A stretch of 64,000 nt of DNA, from contig CAVUYY010000015.1 in NCBI GenBank assembly GCA_963745775.1, forward strand, positions 145,729-209,728, in the 5' to 3' direction. Below the pieces are notes generated by a model. It did not search any database, was not told where the DNA came from, and worked only from the letters and a program-made list of their open reading frames with translations. A program made the position numbers and the translations under genes. Position 1 is the stretch's first letter. Every line of letters starts with the position of its first letter. This DNA is from Gaiellasilicea sp963745775. Lineage in GTDB: Bacteria; Actinomycetota; Thermoleophilia; Gaiellales; Gaiellaceae. Positions 50,028-60,480 of the stretch are shown here, piece by piece.

Positions 50028-51044
50028 ATGGGGCAGATCGACGTCCAGAACCTGGTCAAGGAGTACACCCCAGGCGTCCGTGCAGTGGACGACGTCAGCC
50101 TCACGATCGGGGAGGGTGAGTTCGTCGTCCTCGTCGGGCCCTCGGGCTGCGGCAAGACGACCCTGCTCCGCTGCATCGGCGGCCTCGAGAACGTCACCGG
50201 CGGGCGGATCCTGATCAGCAACCGCGACGTGACGTCGCTGCAGCCCTCGGCGCGCGACCTCGCAATGGTCTTCCAGAACTACGCGCTCTACCCGCACATG
50301 ACGGTGCGCAAGAACCTCGGCTACGGGCTGCGCGTGCGCAAGACGCCGCGCAAAGAGGTCGCGCGCCGCGTGGACGAGGCGGCGAAGCTGCTTCAGCTCG
50401 AGGGTCTGCTCGACCGCCGGCCCGGCCAGCTCTCGGGCGGACAGCAGCAGCGCGTTGCGATGGGCCGCGCGCTCGTGCGGGAGCCGGCCGCGTTCCTGAT
50501 GGACGAGCCGCTGTCGAACCTGGACGCAAAGTTGCGGGTCGCGACTCGCGGAGAGATTCTCAAGCTGCAGCGCCGGCTCGGCACGACCACGGTCTACGTC
50601 ACGCACGACCAGGTCGAGGCAATGACAATGGGCGATCGGATCGCCGTCATGAGCGGCGGCGTGATCAAGCAGCTCGGAACGCCGCATCAGCTCTACGAGG
50701 ATCCGCGGAACGTCTTCGTGGCGAGCTTCGTCGGCTCGCCTCCGATGAACCTGGTTCCGGCGCCGATCGTCGATGCCGGCAACGACGGCCTCACGGCCGG
50801 CTTCCGGCCGGAGCACGTCGGGCTCGCAAACGGTGCGGGAGACTCGATTCGGTTCTCCGCCAAGGTCGAGAACGTCGAATATCTCGGCGACGAGCAGCTC
50901 GTCCACGCGTCCGTCGGCGACGCGCCACTGATCGCGAAGTTCGCTCCCAACCATCGGATCTCCGTCGGAGAGGACGCGACCTTCGCCGTCCCGCGCGCGA
51001 GCGTGTTCCTCTTCGACACCAAGACCGAGGAACGCGTCAACTGA
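50028..51044 (+). CDS. Sugar ABC transporter ATP-binding protein (MalK/UgpC/MsmK type)
   Basis: 338 residues. Walker A GPSGCGKTT (about 38-46), Q-loop FQNYALYPHMTV, signature LSGGQQQRVAMGRAL, Walker B AFLMDEPLSNLDAKLR, switch His in VTHDQVEAMT, and a C-terminal OB-fold regulatory region with FRPEHVGLANG. Completes the transporter encoded by the divergent operon, which has no ATPase. May energise other sugar transporters as well, as MsmK does elsewhere. Confidence 0.95.
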   Translation: MGQIDVQNLVKEYTPGVRAVDDVSLTIGEGEFVVLVGPSGCGKTTLLRCIGGLENVTGGRILISNRDVTSLQPSARDLAMVFQNYALYPHMTVRKNLGYGLRVRKTPRKEVARRVDEAAKLLQLEGLLDRRPGQLSGGQQQRVAMGRALVREPAAFLMDEPLSNLDAKLRVATRGEILKLQRRLGTTTVYVTHDQVEAMTMGDRIAVMSGGVIKQLGTPHQLYEDPRNVFVASFVGSPPMNLVPAPIVDAGNDGLTAGFRPEHVGLANGAGDSIRFSAKVENVEYLGDEQLVHASVGDAPLIAKFAPNHRISVGEDATFAVPRASVFLFDTKTEERVN

Positions 51045-51079
51045 GCTCTGCGCGCCGTGGCGGCCCCGCCGGCCCGCTC

Positions 51080-54018
51080 GTGATCCGCCACATCGAGTAC
51101 ACCCGCGCGCGCCTGCGTCAGACTGCCGAACGGCTCGCGGCGATGGTCTACCGGGAGACCGTCCCTGTCGACGAGATCCTCGTCGCCGGCCCGGTCGATC
51201 GGATCTCGTGGGAGGAGGCGCAAGCCCTGCCCTTCCGCGAGGCCCGGGCTCGGAGAGCATTTCGGCCCGCTCTGGTCGACGTGGTGGTTCCGGATCGAGG
51301 CGACGGTCCCGCAAACCTGGAAGGGGGGTCGGGTCGATCTCCTCTTCGTCTCTCACAGCGAGGCTCAGCTCTGGATCGAAGACCGGCCGCTCCAGGGCTT
51401 GAACACCGGCGGAGCGGGCGAGCGTCCTGATGCGCGCCTCCTCGACGAGGCGGAGGGCGGCGAGCGCCTCTCGCTCCAGGTCGAGCTGGCCTGCAACGGC
51501 ATGTTCGGCCGCCAGCAAGGGCCGTACCTTTCGCTCCCCAAGCCGACGCTCGACCGTTGCGATATCGCTCTCTACGATTCCGCCGCCTGGTCGCTTCTCC
51601 ACGACTTCGAGACCCTGCGCTCACTCGAGGCCGACGGCGACGCCGACCTCGACCCGAGCTTCGCCGGCGAGCTGCGCGCCGGGCTCGAGCGATTCTCGAA
51701 CGTCTGGCGCCCGGAGGTGCCGGGGAGCTGGAAGGCCGCGCAAGAGATCCTGGCTGTGCTCCTCGGACGGACGAACGCCGCGCGAACCCACGAGCTGGTC
51801 GCGCTGGGCCATGCCCACATCGACACGGCGTGGCTCTGGCCGCTCGCAGAGACCCGGCGCAAGCTCGTGCGCACCGTCTCGAGCCAGCTGCGCTATCTGG
51901 AGGAGTACCCCGAGTACCGCTTTGCCTGCTCGCAGGCGCAGCAGTGCGCCTGGATCCGCGAGGGAAGCTTCGAGCTCTGGGAGCGCGTGCGCGCCGCAGT
52001 CGGCCGCGGGCAGCTCGTCCCGGTCGGCGGTAGCTGGGTCGAGCCCGACTGCAACCTCGTCTCTGGCGAGTCCCTGCTCCGCCAGTTCCTGCACGGTCAG
52101 CGCTGGTTCGAGCGCGAGCTCGGAATCCGCTGCCGCGAGTTCTGGAGCCCGGACGCGTTCGGCTACCCCGGGCAGCTCCCCCAGCTGATGCGCGCGGCGG
52201 GACTGACGCGCTTCCTGACCCAGAAGCTCTCCTGGAACAAGTTCAACAAGCCGGAGCACCACACGTTCGTCTGGCAAGGGATCGACGGAAGCGAGGTTCT
52301 CGGGCACTTCCCACCCGGCGACACCTATTCGAGCGAGGCGACCGTCCGGGAGCTCCGGAGCTCGGCACGCGCGTACAGAGACCACGACTCATCGGCAACC
52401 TCGCTGCTCCTGTTCGGACACGGAGATGGCGGCGGTGGCCCGACCCGAACGATGCTCGAGTCGCTGCGTCGTGCTCACGACCTCCAGGGCGTGCCGCGTA
52501 CGTCCCAGCGCACGAGCGAGGAGTTCTTCGACGCGCTCGAGGCCGAGGAGGGAGCCCGACCCGTCGTCGTCGGAGAGCTCTACTTCGAGTACCACCGAGG
52601 CGTCTATACCTCGCAGGCCCGTACGAAGCTCGGGAACCGGCGCGCCGAAGGCGCGCTGCACGACGCCGAGTTCCTCGTGGCGCTCGTCGGGGACGACGTG
52701 CCGCGCGCCGAGCTCGACCGGCTCTGGAAGCTCCTCCTCCTTCAGCAGTTCCACGACATCGTCCCGGGCTCGTCGATCCGGCTCGTGCACGAGGAGGCGG
52801 AACGCGATCTCTCGGAGGTCGTGACCGGGGCGAACGCGATCTCCGCCGGCGTGCTCGGCGAGCCAGGGAACGTCGCGGTCAACACCATCGGCTTCGAGCG
52901 GCGGGAGGTAGCCGACGTGCCCGGCGTCGGGCTTCGGATGGTCGCCGCCTCGAGCTACGGCTTCGGCGGCGCCGTCGAGGCGCGCGACGAGGTTCGACTC
53001 GACGGGCTCGTGCTCGAGAACGGCCACCTGCGCGCGACTCTCGCGGAGGACGGAACGCTCGTCTCGCTGCTCGAGAAGGGAAGCGGCCGCGAGGCACTCG
53101 CCGCGGCCGGCAACCGACTCGAGCTCTACGACGACCTGCCCGTCGCCTTCGACGCGTGGGACATCGACCCCGCGCACCTCGAGACGCGCCGCGACGCCGC
53201 GCCCGCAGCCTCCTACCGCGTCGTTACCAGCACTCCACTGCGGGCCGAGATCGAGTTCGCCCGCCGGCTCGGCACCGAGCAGCACGATGACGCAGACCGT
53301 CCGGCTGGATGCCGAGTCGCGCCGGCTCGAATTCCATACGAACGTGGACTGGCGCGAGCGGCATACACTGCTCAAGGTCTGCTTCCCGCTTGCCGTCCGC
53401 GCTCCGAATGCGAGCTACGAGACGGCGTTCGGCTACGCCGAGCGGCCGACGCACTACTCGACGAGCTTCGACAGGGCGCGCTACGAGGTCCCCGGACACA
53501 GGTGGGCAGACCTGTCGGAGCACGGCTTCGGCGTCGCGCTCCTCACCGATTCGAAGTACGGCTACAGCTGCTTCGGCGGCGAGCTTCGGATCAGTCTGCT
53601 CCGGTCGCCGACCAGTCCAGATCCCGAAGCTGATCAGGGACCGCACTCCTTCGCCTACGCGATCGTCCCGCACGCCGGGGGCTGGCGCGAGGCGGGGATC
53701 GTCGCGGAGGGCGCGCGTTTCAACACGCCTCTTCGCTGGACGTCGCTGGATCGCTCGGGCTCCCTCGCCGCGGTCGACGATCCGAACGTCGTCCTCGACA
53801 CGATCAAGCCGGCCGAGGACTCCGACGCGGTCGTGCTCAGGCTGTACGAGGCGCACGGCGCACGCGGCACCGCTCGCATCTCGCTCGGCTTCCCGTTTTC
53901 GGTCGCAGCCCGCGCGAACGCGCTCGAGGAAGAGGAAGGCGACGAGCTCGACGTCGAGGACGGCGCGATCGCCCTCGCCTACCGGCCGCACGAGGTCGCG
54001 ACGGTGGTCGTTCGTTGA
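51080..54018 (+). CDS. GH38 alpha-mannosidase, MAN2C1-like, two frameshifts
   Basis: About 978 residues after removing one base near 51250 and one near 53275. N-terminal accessory domain (WSTWWFRIEATVP, LWIEDRPLQGLNTG), then the zinc motif GHAHIDTAWLWPLAETRRK, catalytic-Asp region FWSPDAFGYPGQLPQ, LLFGHGDGGGGPT and QQFHDIVPGSSI; C-terminal beta domain with VDWRERHTLLKV and SFAYAIVPHAGGW. This subgroup is larger than, and distinct from, the GH38 at 37877, so the locus holds two alpha-mannosidases. GTG 51080; its stop overlaps the PfkB TTG start. Confidence 0.9.
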
Positions 54019-54845
54019 CGCGTGTGGTCTGCATGGGACTCGCGACGCAGGACTCGGTCTTCGCCTTGCCGCGCCATCCGGCGGCGGACGACCGCGTGGT
54101 CGCCGACGCGCTCGTGGTCGCCGGAGGCGGCCCGGCGGCGACGGCCGCGGTGACGCTCGCCCGGCTCGGCGTCGAGACGTTCTTCGTCGGGGCCGTGGGC
54201 GGCGACGCAGTCGGGGACGCCATCCGGACGGGCCTCGAGCAGGAGGGTGTAGACGTCAGCGAGCTCGCGCAGCAGTCCGGCGCCCGCTCGCCCCAGAGCT
54301 CGGTCCTCGTGACGGGAGAGGGACGCGCGATCGTCCATTTCTCGGGCACCGCGGCGCCTCTCGAGCCCTCCCGCCGCGCACTCGAGTTGATGCGCGAAGC
54401 GAGCTGGGTCCACGTCGACCACGCGGGCTTCGCGGCTGCACCTCGCGACGTTCGCCTCTCGGTCGACGGCGGCAATCCGATACCCGCGCTCGACCTCGCA
54501 GGTGTTGGGCTCTACGCCCCTACGCAGGCGGCGCTGGAGCGCGACTTCGGCTCCGTCGAGGCCGCCCTCGCTGCGGGGGCCGAGACAGTGGTCGTGACAC
54601 GAGGTCACGAGGGTTGCTCAGGCCACACCGCCACGGGCTCGTTCGACGCGCCCGCCGCGGCTCTCGCCGAGCCCGTGAGCACGCTCGGTGCCGGCGACGT
54701 CTTCCACGGGGCGCTGCTCGCCGCCCTCGTGCACGGCTCAGAGCTGCCTGAGGCGCTCGCGTTTGCGAACGACTGCGCCGCTCGTTCGTGCCAGGCACTC
54801 GACGGTCGCTCGGCCATCCCGACGCTCGAGGAGGTTCGTCCGTGA
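54015..54845 (+). CDS. PfkB-family carbohydrate kinase
   Basis: 276 residues. Ribokinase fold: VVCMGLATQDSVFALP, VAGGGPAATAAVTLARLG near residue 37, and the C-terminal anion hole STLGAGDVFHGALLAAL with the catalytic Asp. Phosphorylates an unidentified sugar or sugar derivative. TTG 54015 overlaps the GH38 stop (TTGA), the end overlaps the dehydrogenase GTG. Confidence 0.9.
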   Translation: MTRVVCMGLATQDSVFALPRHPAADDRVVADALVVAGGGPAATAAVTLARLGVETFFVGAVGGDAVGDAIRTGLEQEGVDVSELAQQSGARSPQSSVLVTGEGRAIVHFSGTAAPLEPSRRALELMREASWVHVDHAGFAAAPRDVRLSVDGGNPIPALDLAGVGLYAPTQAALERDFGSVEAALAAGAETVVVTRGHEGCSGHTATGSFDAPAAALAEPVSTLGAGDVFHGALLAALVHGSELPEALAFANDCAARSCQALDGRSAIPTLEEVRP

Positions 54846-55879
54846 CCTATCGCATAGGAGTGATCGCGGGAGACGGCGCCGGTCCCGAGGTGGTGACTGA
54901 GGCCCGGCGGGCGGTCGACGCGCTGGCTCTCGAGCTCGAATGGACGGATCTGCCGTGGGGCAGCGACCACTACCACGCCCACGGCACCATGATGCCCGCG
55001 AATGCGTTGGAGACCGCGCGCGGCTTCGATGCGATCCTGCTCGGTGCCGTCGGGCACCCGTCGGTTCCCGACCACATCACTCTCTGGGGGCTCCTCCTCC
55101 CGCTTCGCCAGGGACTCGATCTCTGGGCGAACCTCCGGCCGGCGCGGCTGCTCGACGGCGTGCCCTCGCCTCTCGCCGGCGCTCCCGCGGTCGACATGCT
55201 CTTCGTCCGCGAGAACACCGAGGGTGAGTACGCGGGCGTCGGAGGCCGCGCGCACGAGGGACATCCTCACGAGGTGGGGATCGAGACGGCGGTCTTCACC
55301 CGGGCCGGCGTCCGTCGCGTCGTGAAGCACGCATTCGAGCTCGCCGAAGGACGCAGCCGCCGTCTCACGAGCGCGACGAAGTCGAACGCCTCGCGCTACG
55401 GCTATGTCCTCTGGGACGAGATCGTCGAGGAGGTCGCGGCCGAGCATCCGGACGTCGAGGTCGACCGGGCGCTCGTCGACGCGCTCGCGGCTCGGATGGT
55501 GACCGACCCACTCAGCCTCGACGTCGTCGTCGCCTCGAACCTCTTCGGCGATGTTCTCACGGACATCGCCGCCGCGCTCCAGGGGGGGATGGGGATGGCA
55601 GCGAGCGCCAGCGTCGCCCCCGGTTCGGGGACGACCGCGATCTTCGAGCCCGTTCACGGTTCCGCTCCAGACATCGCGGGGCGCGGGCTCGCGAACCCGC
55701 TCGGCGCGATCTGGAGCGCGTCTCTTCTGCTCGACCACCTCGGGGAGACCGACGCCGCGGCGCGACTGCTACGCGCCGTCGAAGCCGTCTGCAAGGACGG
55801 CCCGCGGACGCGCGACATCGGCGGCGGTGCCTCGACTTCGGAGGTGGGGAAAGCGGTCGCCCGCGAGGTGGCCGGGTGA
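54842..55879 (+). CDS. Beta-decarboxylating dehydrogenase (tartrate/D-malate/isopropylmalate dehydrogenase family)
   Basis: 345 residues. GVIAGDGAGPEVVTEARR at the N-terminus, VRENTEGEYAGVGGR, and the C-terminal SNLFGDVLTDIAAALQGGMGMAASASVAPG with PVHGSAPDIAGRGLANP. NAD-dependent oxidative decarboxylation of a malate-like hydroxy acid. Context beside sugar genes favours tartrate- or D-malate-type activity over leucine synthesis, but LeuB cannot be excluded by motifs alone. GTG overlaps the kinase stop. Confidence 0.88.
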   Translation: MTYRIGVIAGDGAGPEVVTEARRAVDALALELEWTDLPWGSDHYHAHGTMMPANALETARGFDAILLGAVGHPSVPDHITLWGLLLPLRQGLDLWANLRPARLLDGVPSPLAGAPAVDMLFVRENTEGEYAGVGGRAHEGHPHEVGIETAVFTRAGVRRVVKHAFELAEGRSRRLTSATKSNASRYGYVLWDEIVEEVAAEHPDVEVDRALVDALAARMVTDPLSLDVVVASNLFGDVLTDIAAALQGGMGMAASASVAPGSGTTAIFEPVHGSAPDIAGRGLANPLGAIWSASLLLDHLGETDAAARLLRAVEAVCKDGPRTRDIGGGASTSEVGKAVAREVAG

Positions 55880-56758
55880 GCGGGCAGACGGCCTCCCTCG
55901 AAGAGACGCTCACCAGGCTCGAGCGGAATGTGCGCTCGGATCCTCGGTACGCCCACACGACGAACCTCGTCCTGCTGCACCGAGGCGAGGTCGTGCTGGA
56001 TCGCGCCTTCGCGGGCCACTCGCCGGACGACCTCGTGGATGTCTATTCGGTGACGAAGAGCGTCGTGTCGGCGCTCGTCGGAATCGCGCTCCGCCGAGGG
56101 GAGCTCGACTCGCTCGACCGGCTGGTCTATGGCGGCCCGCGGACGTTCAGGCACCTCCTGACGATGACCGGCGGCACCGAGAGTGACGGGCCGTGGGAGA
56201 TCGACGAGGTGCTCGCGCATGCCCACCGGCTGGCTCGAGTTCCTCCTCGAGGCGCCTCGCCTCCTACCGCCCGGAGAGCGATTCCGCTACGACAACGGCG
56301 CCGCGCACGTGCTGGGTTGCGCGCTTGCGGACTGCGTCGGCCAGACGCTGGCGGACTATGCCCGCGAGCATCTCTTCACTCCGCTCGGGATCGAGCGCTT
56401 CGAGTGGCCGGCGGATCCGGAGGGGTACTCCTACGGCTTCGGCCATCTGCGGCTTCGCCCACGTGATCTGGCGCTCATCGGTGAGCTCCACCGGGTCGGC
56501 GGCGAGGAGCTGCTCGCTCCCGGATACGCGGCCGAGGCGACCACGGCGCACACGCCGGGTGGAGGGCCTGAGAACGCAGGCTATGGCTATCTCTGGTGGG
56601 TCGGAGACGGGACGTTCTTCGGGGGCGGCTACGCCGGCCAGTCGCTGATCGTGTTCCCGGCGCGGGAGCTCGTCGCCGTCACGGCCGGCACCGAGGAGCT
56701 GCTCCGGCCCGGCTGGCGAAACGCGCGCCATGCAGTCGAGGAGGCGTTTGCCTCGTGA
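55876..56758 (+). CDS. Beta-lactamase-family serine hydrolase, one frameshift
   Basis: About 293 residues after removing one base near 56222. Ser-x-x-Lys motif in DVYSVTKSVVSALVGIAL (nucleophile about residue 59), RHLLTMTGG, then after the shift the YxN motif in FRYDNGAAHVLG and the HTPG/GYGYLWWVGDG C-terminal box. No signal peptide, so probably a cytoplasmic esterase or amidase (for example removing acyl groups from sugars), not an antibiotic beta-lactamase. GTG overlaps the preceding stop. Confidence 0.85.
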
Positions 56759-56804
56759 CCGACGCCGCCCGCCGAGACCTTTCACCCCACCTGAGGAGCC
56801 CGTC

Positions 56805-58280
56805 ATGAAGCACTACCGCCTTCTGATCGGCGGCGAGGACGTCGACGCCGCGAACGGCGAGACCTTCGAGTCGCTCAACCCGACGACCGGCCGCCCGTGG
56901 GCGACGCTCGCCTTTGGTGGAACCGAGGACGTGGACCGGGCAGTCCGCGCGGCGGGATCGGCGTTCGAGAGCGAGGCCTGGCGTGCGCTCTCTCCGACGC
57001 GGCGCGGACGGTTGCTGATGCGGCTCGCCGACCTGATCGCCGACCGCGCCGAGGAGATCGCCCGGATCGAGGTGGCGGACAACGGCAAGCTCTACAAGGA
57101 GATGCGCGCGCAGCTACGGGTCATCCCCGACTGGCTCTACTACTTCGGCGGGCTCGCGGACAAGGTCGAGGGCCGCGTGATCCCGCTCGACCGCACGAGT
57201 GTCCTCAACTACACGCTTCGCGAGCCGCTCGGGGTCGTCGGGATCATCGTCCCCTGGAACTCGCCCGTGCTCCTGACGATGTACTCGCTTTGCCCGGCGC
57301 TCGCAGCCGGCAACACCGTCGTCGTCAAGCCTTCCGAGCACGCATCGGCGAGCATCCTGGAGACGCTCCGGCTCGCGGACGAGGCCGGCTTCCCACCGGG
57401 CGTCGTCAACGTCGTCACGGGCACCGGCGCTGCGGGCGCGGCGCTCGTCGCGCACCCTGGCGTCGCGAAGATCTCCTTCACGGGAAGCGAGACCACCGGC
57501 AAGCGGATCGCCGCGGCCGCAGGCGCCCGGCTCGCCGGGACGACGATGGAGCTCGGCGGGAAGAGTCCGAACATCGTCTTCGCCGACGCCCCCATGGACG
57601 CTGCCGAGGCAGGCCTGCTGGCGGGGATCTACGCCGCGGCGGGACAGACGTGCGTGGCCGGATCCCGCGCGCTGCTGCAGCGACCGGTCTATGACGAGCT
57701 CCTGGAGCGAATCACGGAACGAGCGGCCGGGGTCGTGCTGGGCGACCCGATGGATGACGCGACTCAGATGGGCCCGATCGCGAACGTCCCGCAGCTCGCG
57801 CGGATCGAGGAGATGGTCGCGGCGGCGAAAGACGGAGGCGCGCGGGTCGCCGGCGGGGCCCGAGCGGCGGTCTCGGGCTTCGAGGATGGTCTCTTCTTCT
57901 CCCCCACGGTCGTCGACGGGGTCGGCAACGACGCGCCGATCGCGCAGGACGAGGTCTTCGGCCCGGTGCTGACGGCGCTTCCCTTCGACACCGAGGAAGA
58001 AGCGATCGCGATTGCGAACGACACTCGCTTCGGCCTCGCGGCAGGGGTCTGGACTAGCGACGTGAAGCGGGCGCACCGGGTCGCGCGGCGACTCAAGGCG
58101 GGGACGGTCTGGATCAACCTCTATCGCGCGATCACGTTCAACTCGCCATTCGGTGGCTACAAGGAGAGCGGCTACGGGCGCGTCAATGGGGCCGAGGCGA
58201 TCGACGGATATCTCCAGACAAAGAGCGTGTGGTGCGAGTTCTCGGAGGAGATCCAGGATCCGTTCGTGATGAAGGTCTGA
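56805..58280 (+). CDS. NAD(P)-dependent aldehyde dehydrogenase
   Basis: 491 residues, full-length ALDH superfamily. VPWNSPVLLTMYSLCPALAAGN, FTGSETTGKRIAAAA, general-base Glu in MELGGKSPN (about 253) and nucleophile Cys in GQTCVAGSR (about 287). Resembles betaine-aldehyde or (semi)aldehyde dehydrogenases. Could oxidise the aldehyde left by the aldolase; substrate unproven. ATG 56805 behind GAGGAG. Confidence 0.93.
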   Translation: MKHYRLLIGGEDVDAANGETFESLNPTTGRPWATLAFGGTEDVDRAVRAAGSAFESEAWRALSPTRRGRLLMRLADLIADRAEEIARIEVADNGKLYKEMRAQLRVIPDWLYYFGGLADKVEGRVIPLDRTSVLNYTLREPLGVVGIIVPWNSPVLLTMYSLCPALAAGNTVVVKPSEHASASILETLRLADEAGFPPGVVNVVTGTGAAGAALVAHPGVAKISFTGSETTGKRIAAAAGARLAGTTMELGGKSPNIVFADAPMDAAEAGLLAGIYAAAGQTCVAGSRALLQRPVYDELLERITERAAGVVLGDPMDDATQMGPIANVPQLARIEEMVAAAKDGGARVAGGARAAVSGFEDGLFFSPTVVDGVGNDAPIAQDEVFGPVLTALPFDTEEEAIAIANDTRFGLAAGVWTSDVKRAHRVARRLKAGTVWINLYRAITFNSPFGGYKESGYGRVNGAEAIDGYLQTKSVWCEFSEEIQDPFVMKV

Positions 58281-58300
58281 CGCTGGCCTACGATCCGCGC

Positions 58301-59982
58301 ATGGACTCTCCAGGACGACGGCGAGCTCAGGCGGCTCGTCGACGAGCAGACCGCCCTCCGCCGGGTGGCGACGCTCGTGGCGAGCGGCGCCGGCGAGACC
58401 GAACTCCTCACGACGGTCACCTCGGAAATAGGGCGGCTCTTCGGCGCGCACGCCGCGAACACGATGCGGTGGGACGGCGACTCGATCAGGGTTCTCGGAG
58501 CCTGGAGCGTCGGACCCGACGCGACGCGACCAGACGGGCCTGGTCTATGAGTTCGGCGGCGACACGATCACGGCGCGCGTCGTCCGTTCGGAGCGCCCCG
58601 AGCGCCTTGACTCGGCCGCCGACCTCACCACCGAGTTCGCCAAGGAGCGGTGGCAGGAACTCGGACTGGAAGCTTCGATCGCTGCGCCGATCGTCGTCGA
58701 GGGCCGGATCTGGGGCGTCGTCACGGCTTCGCGCACGACGCAGGACGATCCGTTTCCGCCGGGAGCCGAGGTCAGGCTCGGGGACTTTGCGGCCCTCGTC
58801 GCCCAGGCGATCGCGAATGCCGAGGCTAGGCGAGAGGTCGCCGCGCTGGCCGAAGAGCAGGCGGCGCTCCGCCGTGTCGCCACCCTCGTCGCCGCCGGTC
58901 GCGCCCAGGCGGAGGTGCTGGACGCGGTCACGAGCGAAGCTGGAGTGCTCTACGGCGCAGAGTGCGTCCACCTCGTCCGCTGGACGGGAGTCCAGAACGA
59001 GGTCGTCGTCGTCGCCGGCTGGAGTAATGGCTCGCGGCCCCCGCTCAAACCCGACGCGCGGCTTCATCCAAGCGCCGGCGGCGCGACGCTCACCGTGCTC
59101 GAGACCGGATTTCCGACCAACGCACTCGAGACCTCTCCCGAGCTCGGCGAGCGCTGGGTGATTGCAGCGCCCGTGATCCTGAATGCACAGCTTCTGGGAG
59201 CAATCACCCTGCAGCGGGAACTCGGGAATCCGTTTCCAGCCGGGGCGGAGATCCGCCTGCGCAGCTTCGGCGACCTCGCGGCCCAGTCGATCGCCAACAC
59301 CCGGTCACAGGAGGAGATGCGTGCCTCGCGCGCCCGGATCGTTCGTGCGGGCGACGAGGCCCGTGAGCACCTGGAACGGAATCTCCACGACGGCGCCCAA
59401 CAGCGGCTCGTGGCCGTCTCGATCTCACTCCGGCTCGCCCTGGCGCGGTTGCCCGACGGAGCCGACGAGGCGCGCCAACTTCTCGGCGCTGCCGCGCTCG
59501 ACCTCACACAGGCGATCGAGGAGCTCCGCGAGCTCGCCCGCGGGATCCATCCGGCGATCCTCACCGAACGAGGGCTCGGAGCAGCGCTCGAGGTGCTCGC
59601 GAGTCGGGCGCCGCTCCGGGTGGAGATCGAGAACGAGCTCGCCGAGCGCCTGCCCCCGCCCGTCGAGGCCGCGGCGTACTACGTGGTCGCCGAATCCCTG
59701 ACGAACGTCGCGAAGTACGCCGAGGCGTCCCTCGTGCGCGTGCGGGTCGCGCGTCACGGCGACTGCAGTCGGGTCGAAGTCGTGGACGACGGCGTCGGCG
59801 GCGCCGACGCCTCGCGCGGCTCGGGCCTGCGTGGGCTCGCCGACCGCGTCGAGGCGCTCGACGGCCGGCTCGGGGTCGAGAGCCCACCGGGTGCCGGCAC
59901 GCGCGTCTGGGCCGAGCTTCCCCACGGTGCCGCCGAGCCGCTCGATCGCAGCGGAGCAACCGAAGACCGCATCCGCCGCTAG
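58301..59982 (+). CDS. GAF-domain sensor histidine kinase (NarL/HisKA_3 type), two frameshifts
   Basis: About 559 residues after removing one base right after ATG 58301 and one near 58532. Two tandem GAF domains (starting near LRRVATLVASGAGETELLTT and LRRVATLVAAGRAQAEVLDA, nearly repeated openings). Then the HisKA_3 phosphoacceptor HLERNLHDGAQQRLVAVS (His about 362) and a HATPase_c domain with ESLTNVAKYAEAS and GVGGADASRGSGLRGLADRV. No membrane segment, so a soluble sensor of a small ligand or redox state. No response regulator lies next to it. Confidence 0.88.
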
Positions 59983-60345
59983 TTAGCCCGCCGCGCGCTG
60001 CGAAGCTGGTCGACGCTCGCCCCGCGGAGACCTAGCCGATCAAGCGAATGCAGCCGCTGTATAGCGAGCGTCAAGAACCGCGCTGATCGCCCGTGCTTGC
60101 AACCAAAGCCAATGCACCCGCCCTTTGATGCGAGTCGTTGGCCGCTTCAGACTTGCAGCTGTTGACCTGTGGTTGACCCAACCGGCAGCCGATGAGGTCG
60201 ACGTCGGGGTAGCCCGCAGCCATCCGCGCTTCCTGAGTGCTCGGTGCTGTGGTGACCTCGGATTCTCCGTGTGCTCGCAGTGTTCGGGTCTTCTCGCGTG
60301 TCACGGCCCCAATCGCACGTGACTGTTCGGTCTCATCGGATCCAG
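59983..60345. other. Intergenic region, no gene seen
   Basis: 363 bases between the kinase and tRNA-Lys. A near-direct repeat GTTGACC-TGT-GGTTGACC occurs near 60160. The minus-strand frame that runs from here through the tRNA is an artefact. No terminator with U-run recognised. Confidence 0.45.
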
Positions 60346-60418
60346 TGGGCCGTGTTGGGCTCGAACCAACGACCTTGGGATTAAAAGTCCCCTGCTCTAC
60401 CAGCTGAGCTAACGGCCC
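60346..60418 (-). tRNA. tRNA-Lys(TTT)
   Basis: Acceptor GGGCCGT/ACGGCCC with discriminator A, D-arm TAGCTCAGCTGGTAGAGC, anticodon loop CTTTTAA (TTT) in a GGGGA/TCCC-type stem, T-arm TTGG-TTCGAGC-CCAA. TATACT lies about eight bases upstream as a -10 box. Confidence 0.96.
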
Positions 60419-60480
60419 TGGATCGAGTATAGGAACAGCCGCTTGCACGGCTCCCCGGGCTCTCCGGCACAATCCCGGTA

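Noticed and set aside
55876..56758. Antibiotic-resistance beta-lactamase
   Set aside because: It has the Ser-x-x-Lys fold but no signal peptide and lies in a sugar operon, so an intracellular esterase-type role is more likely.
60071..60472. Minus-strand frame containing FNPKVVGSSPTRPT
   Set aside because: It reads through tRNA-Lys; this peptide is a well-known artefact of translating tRNA genes.
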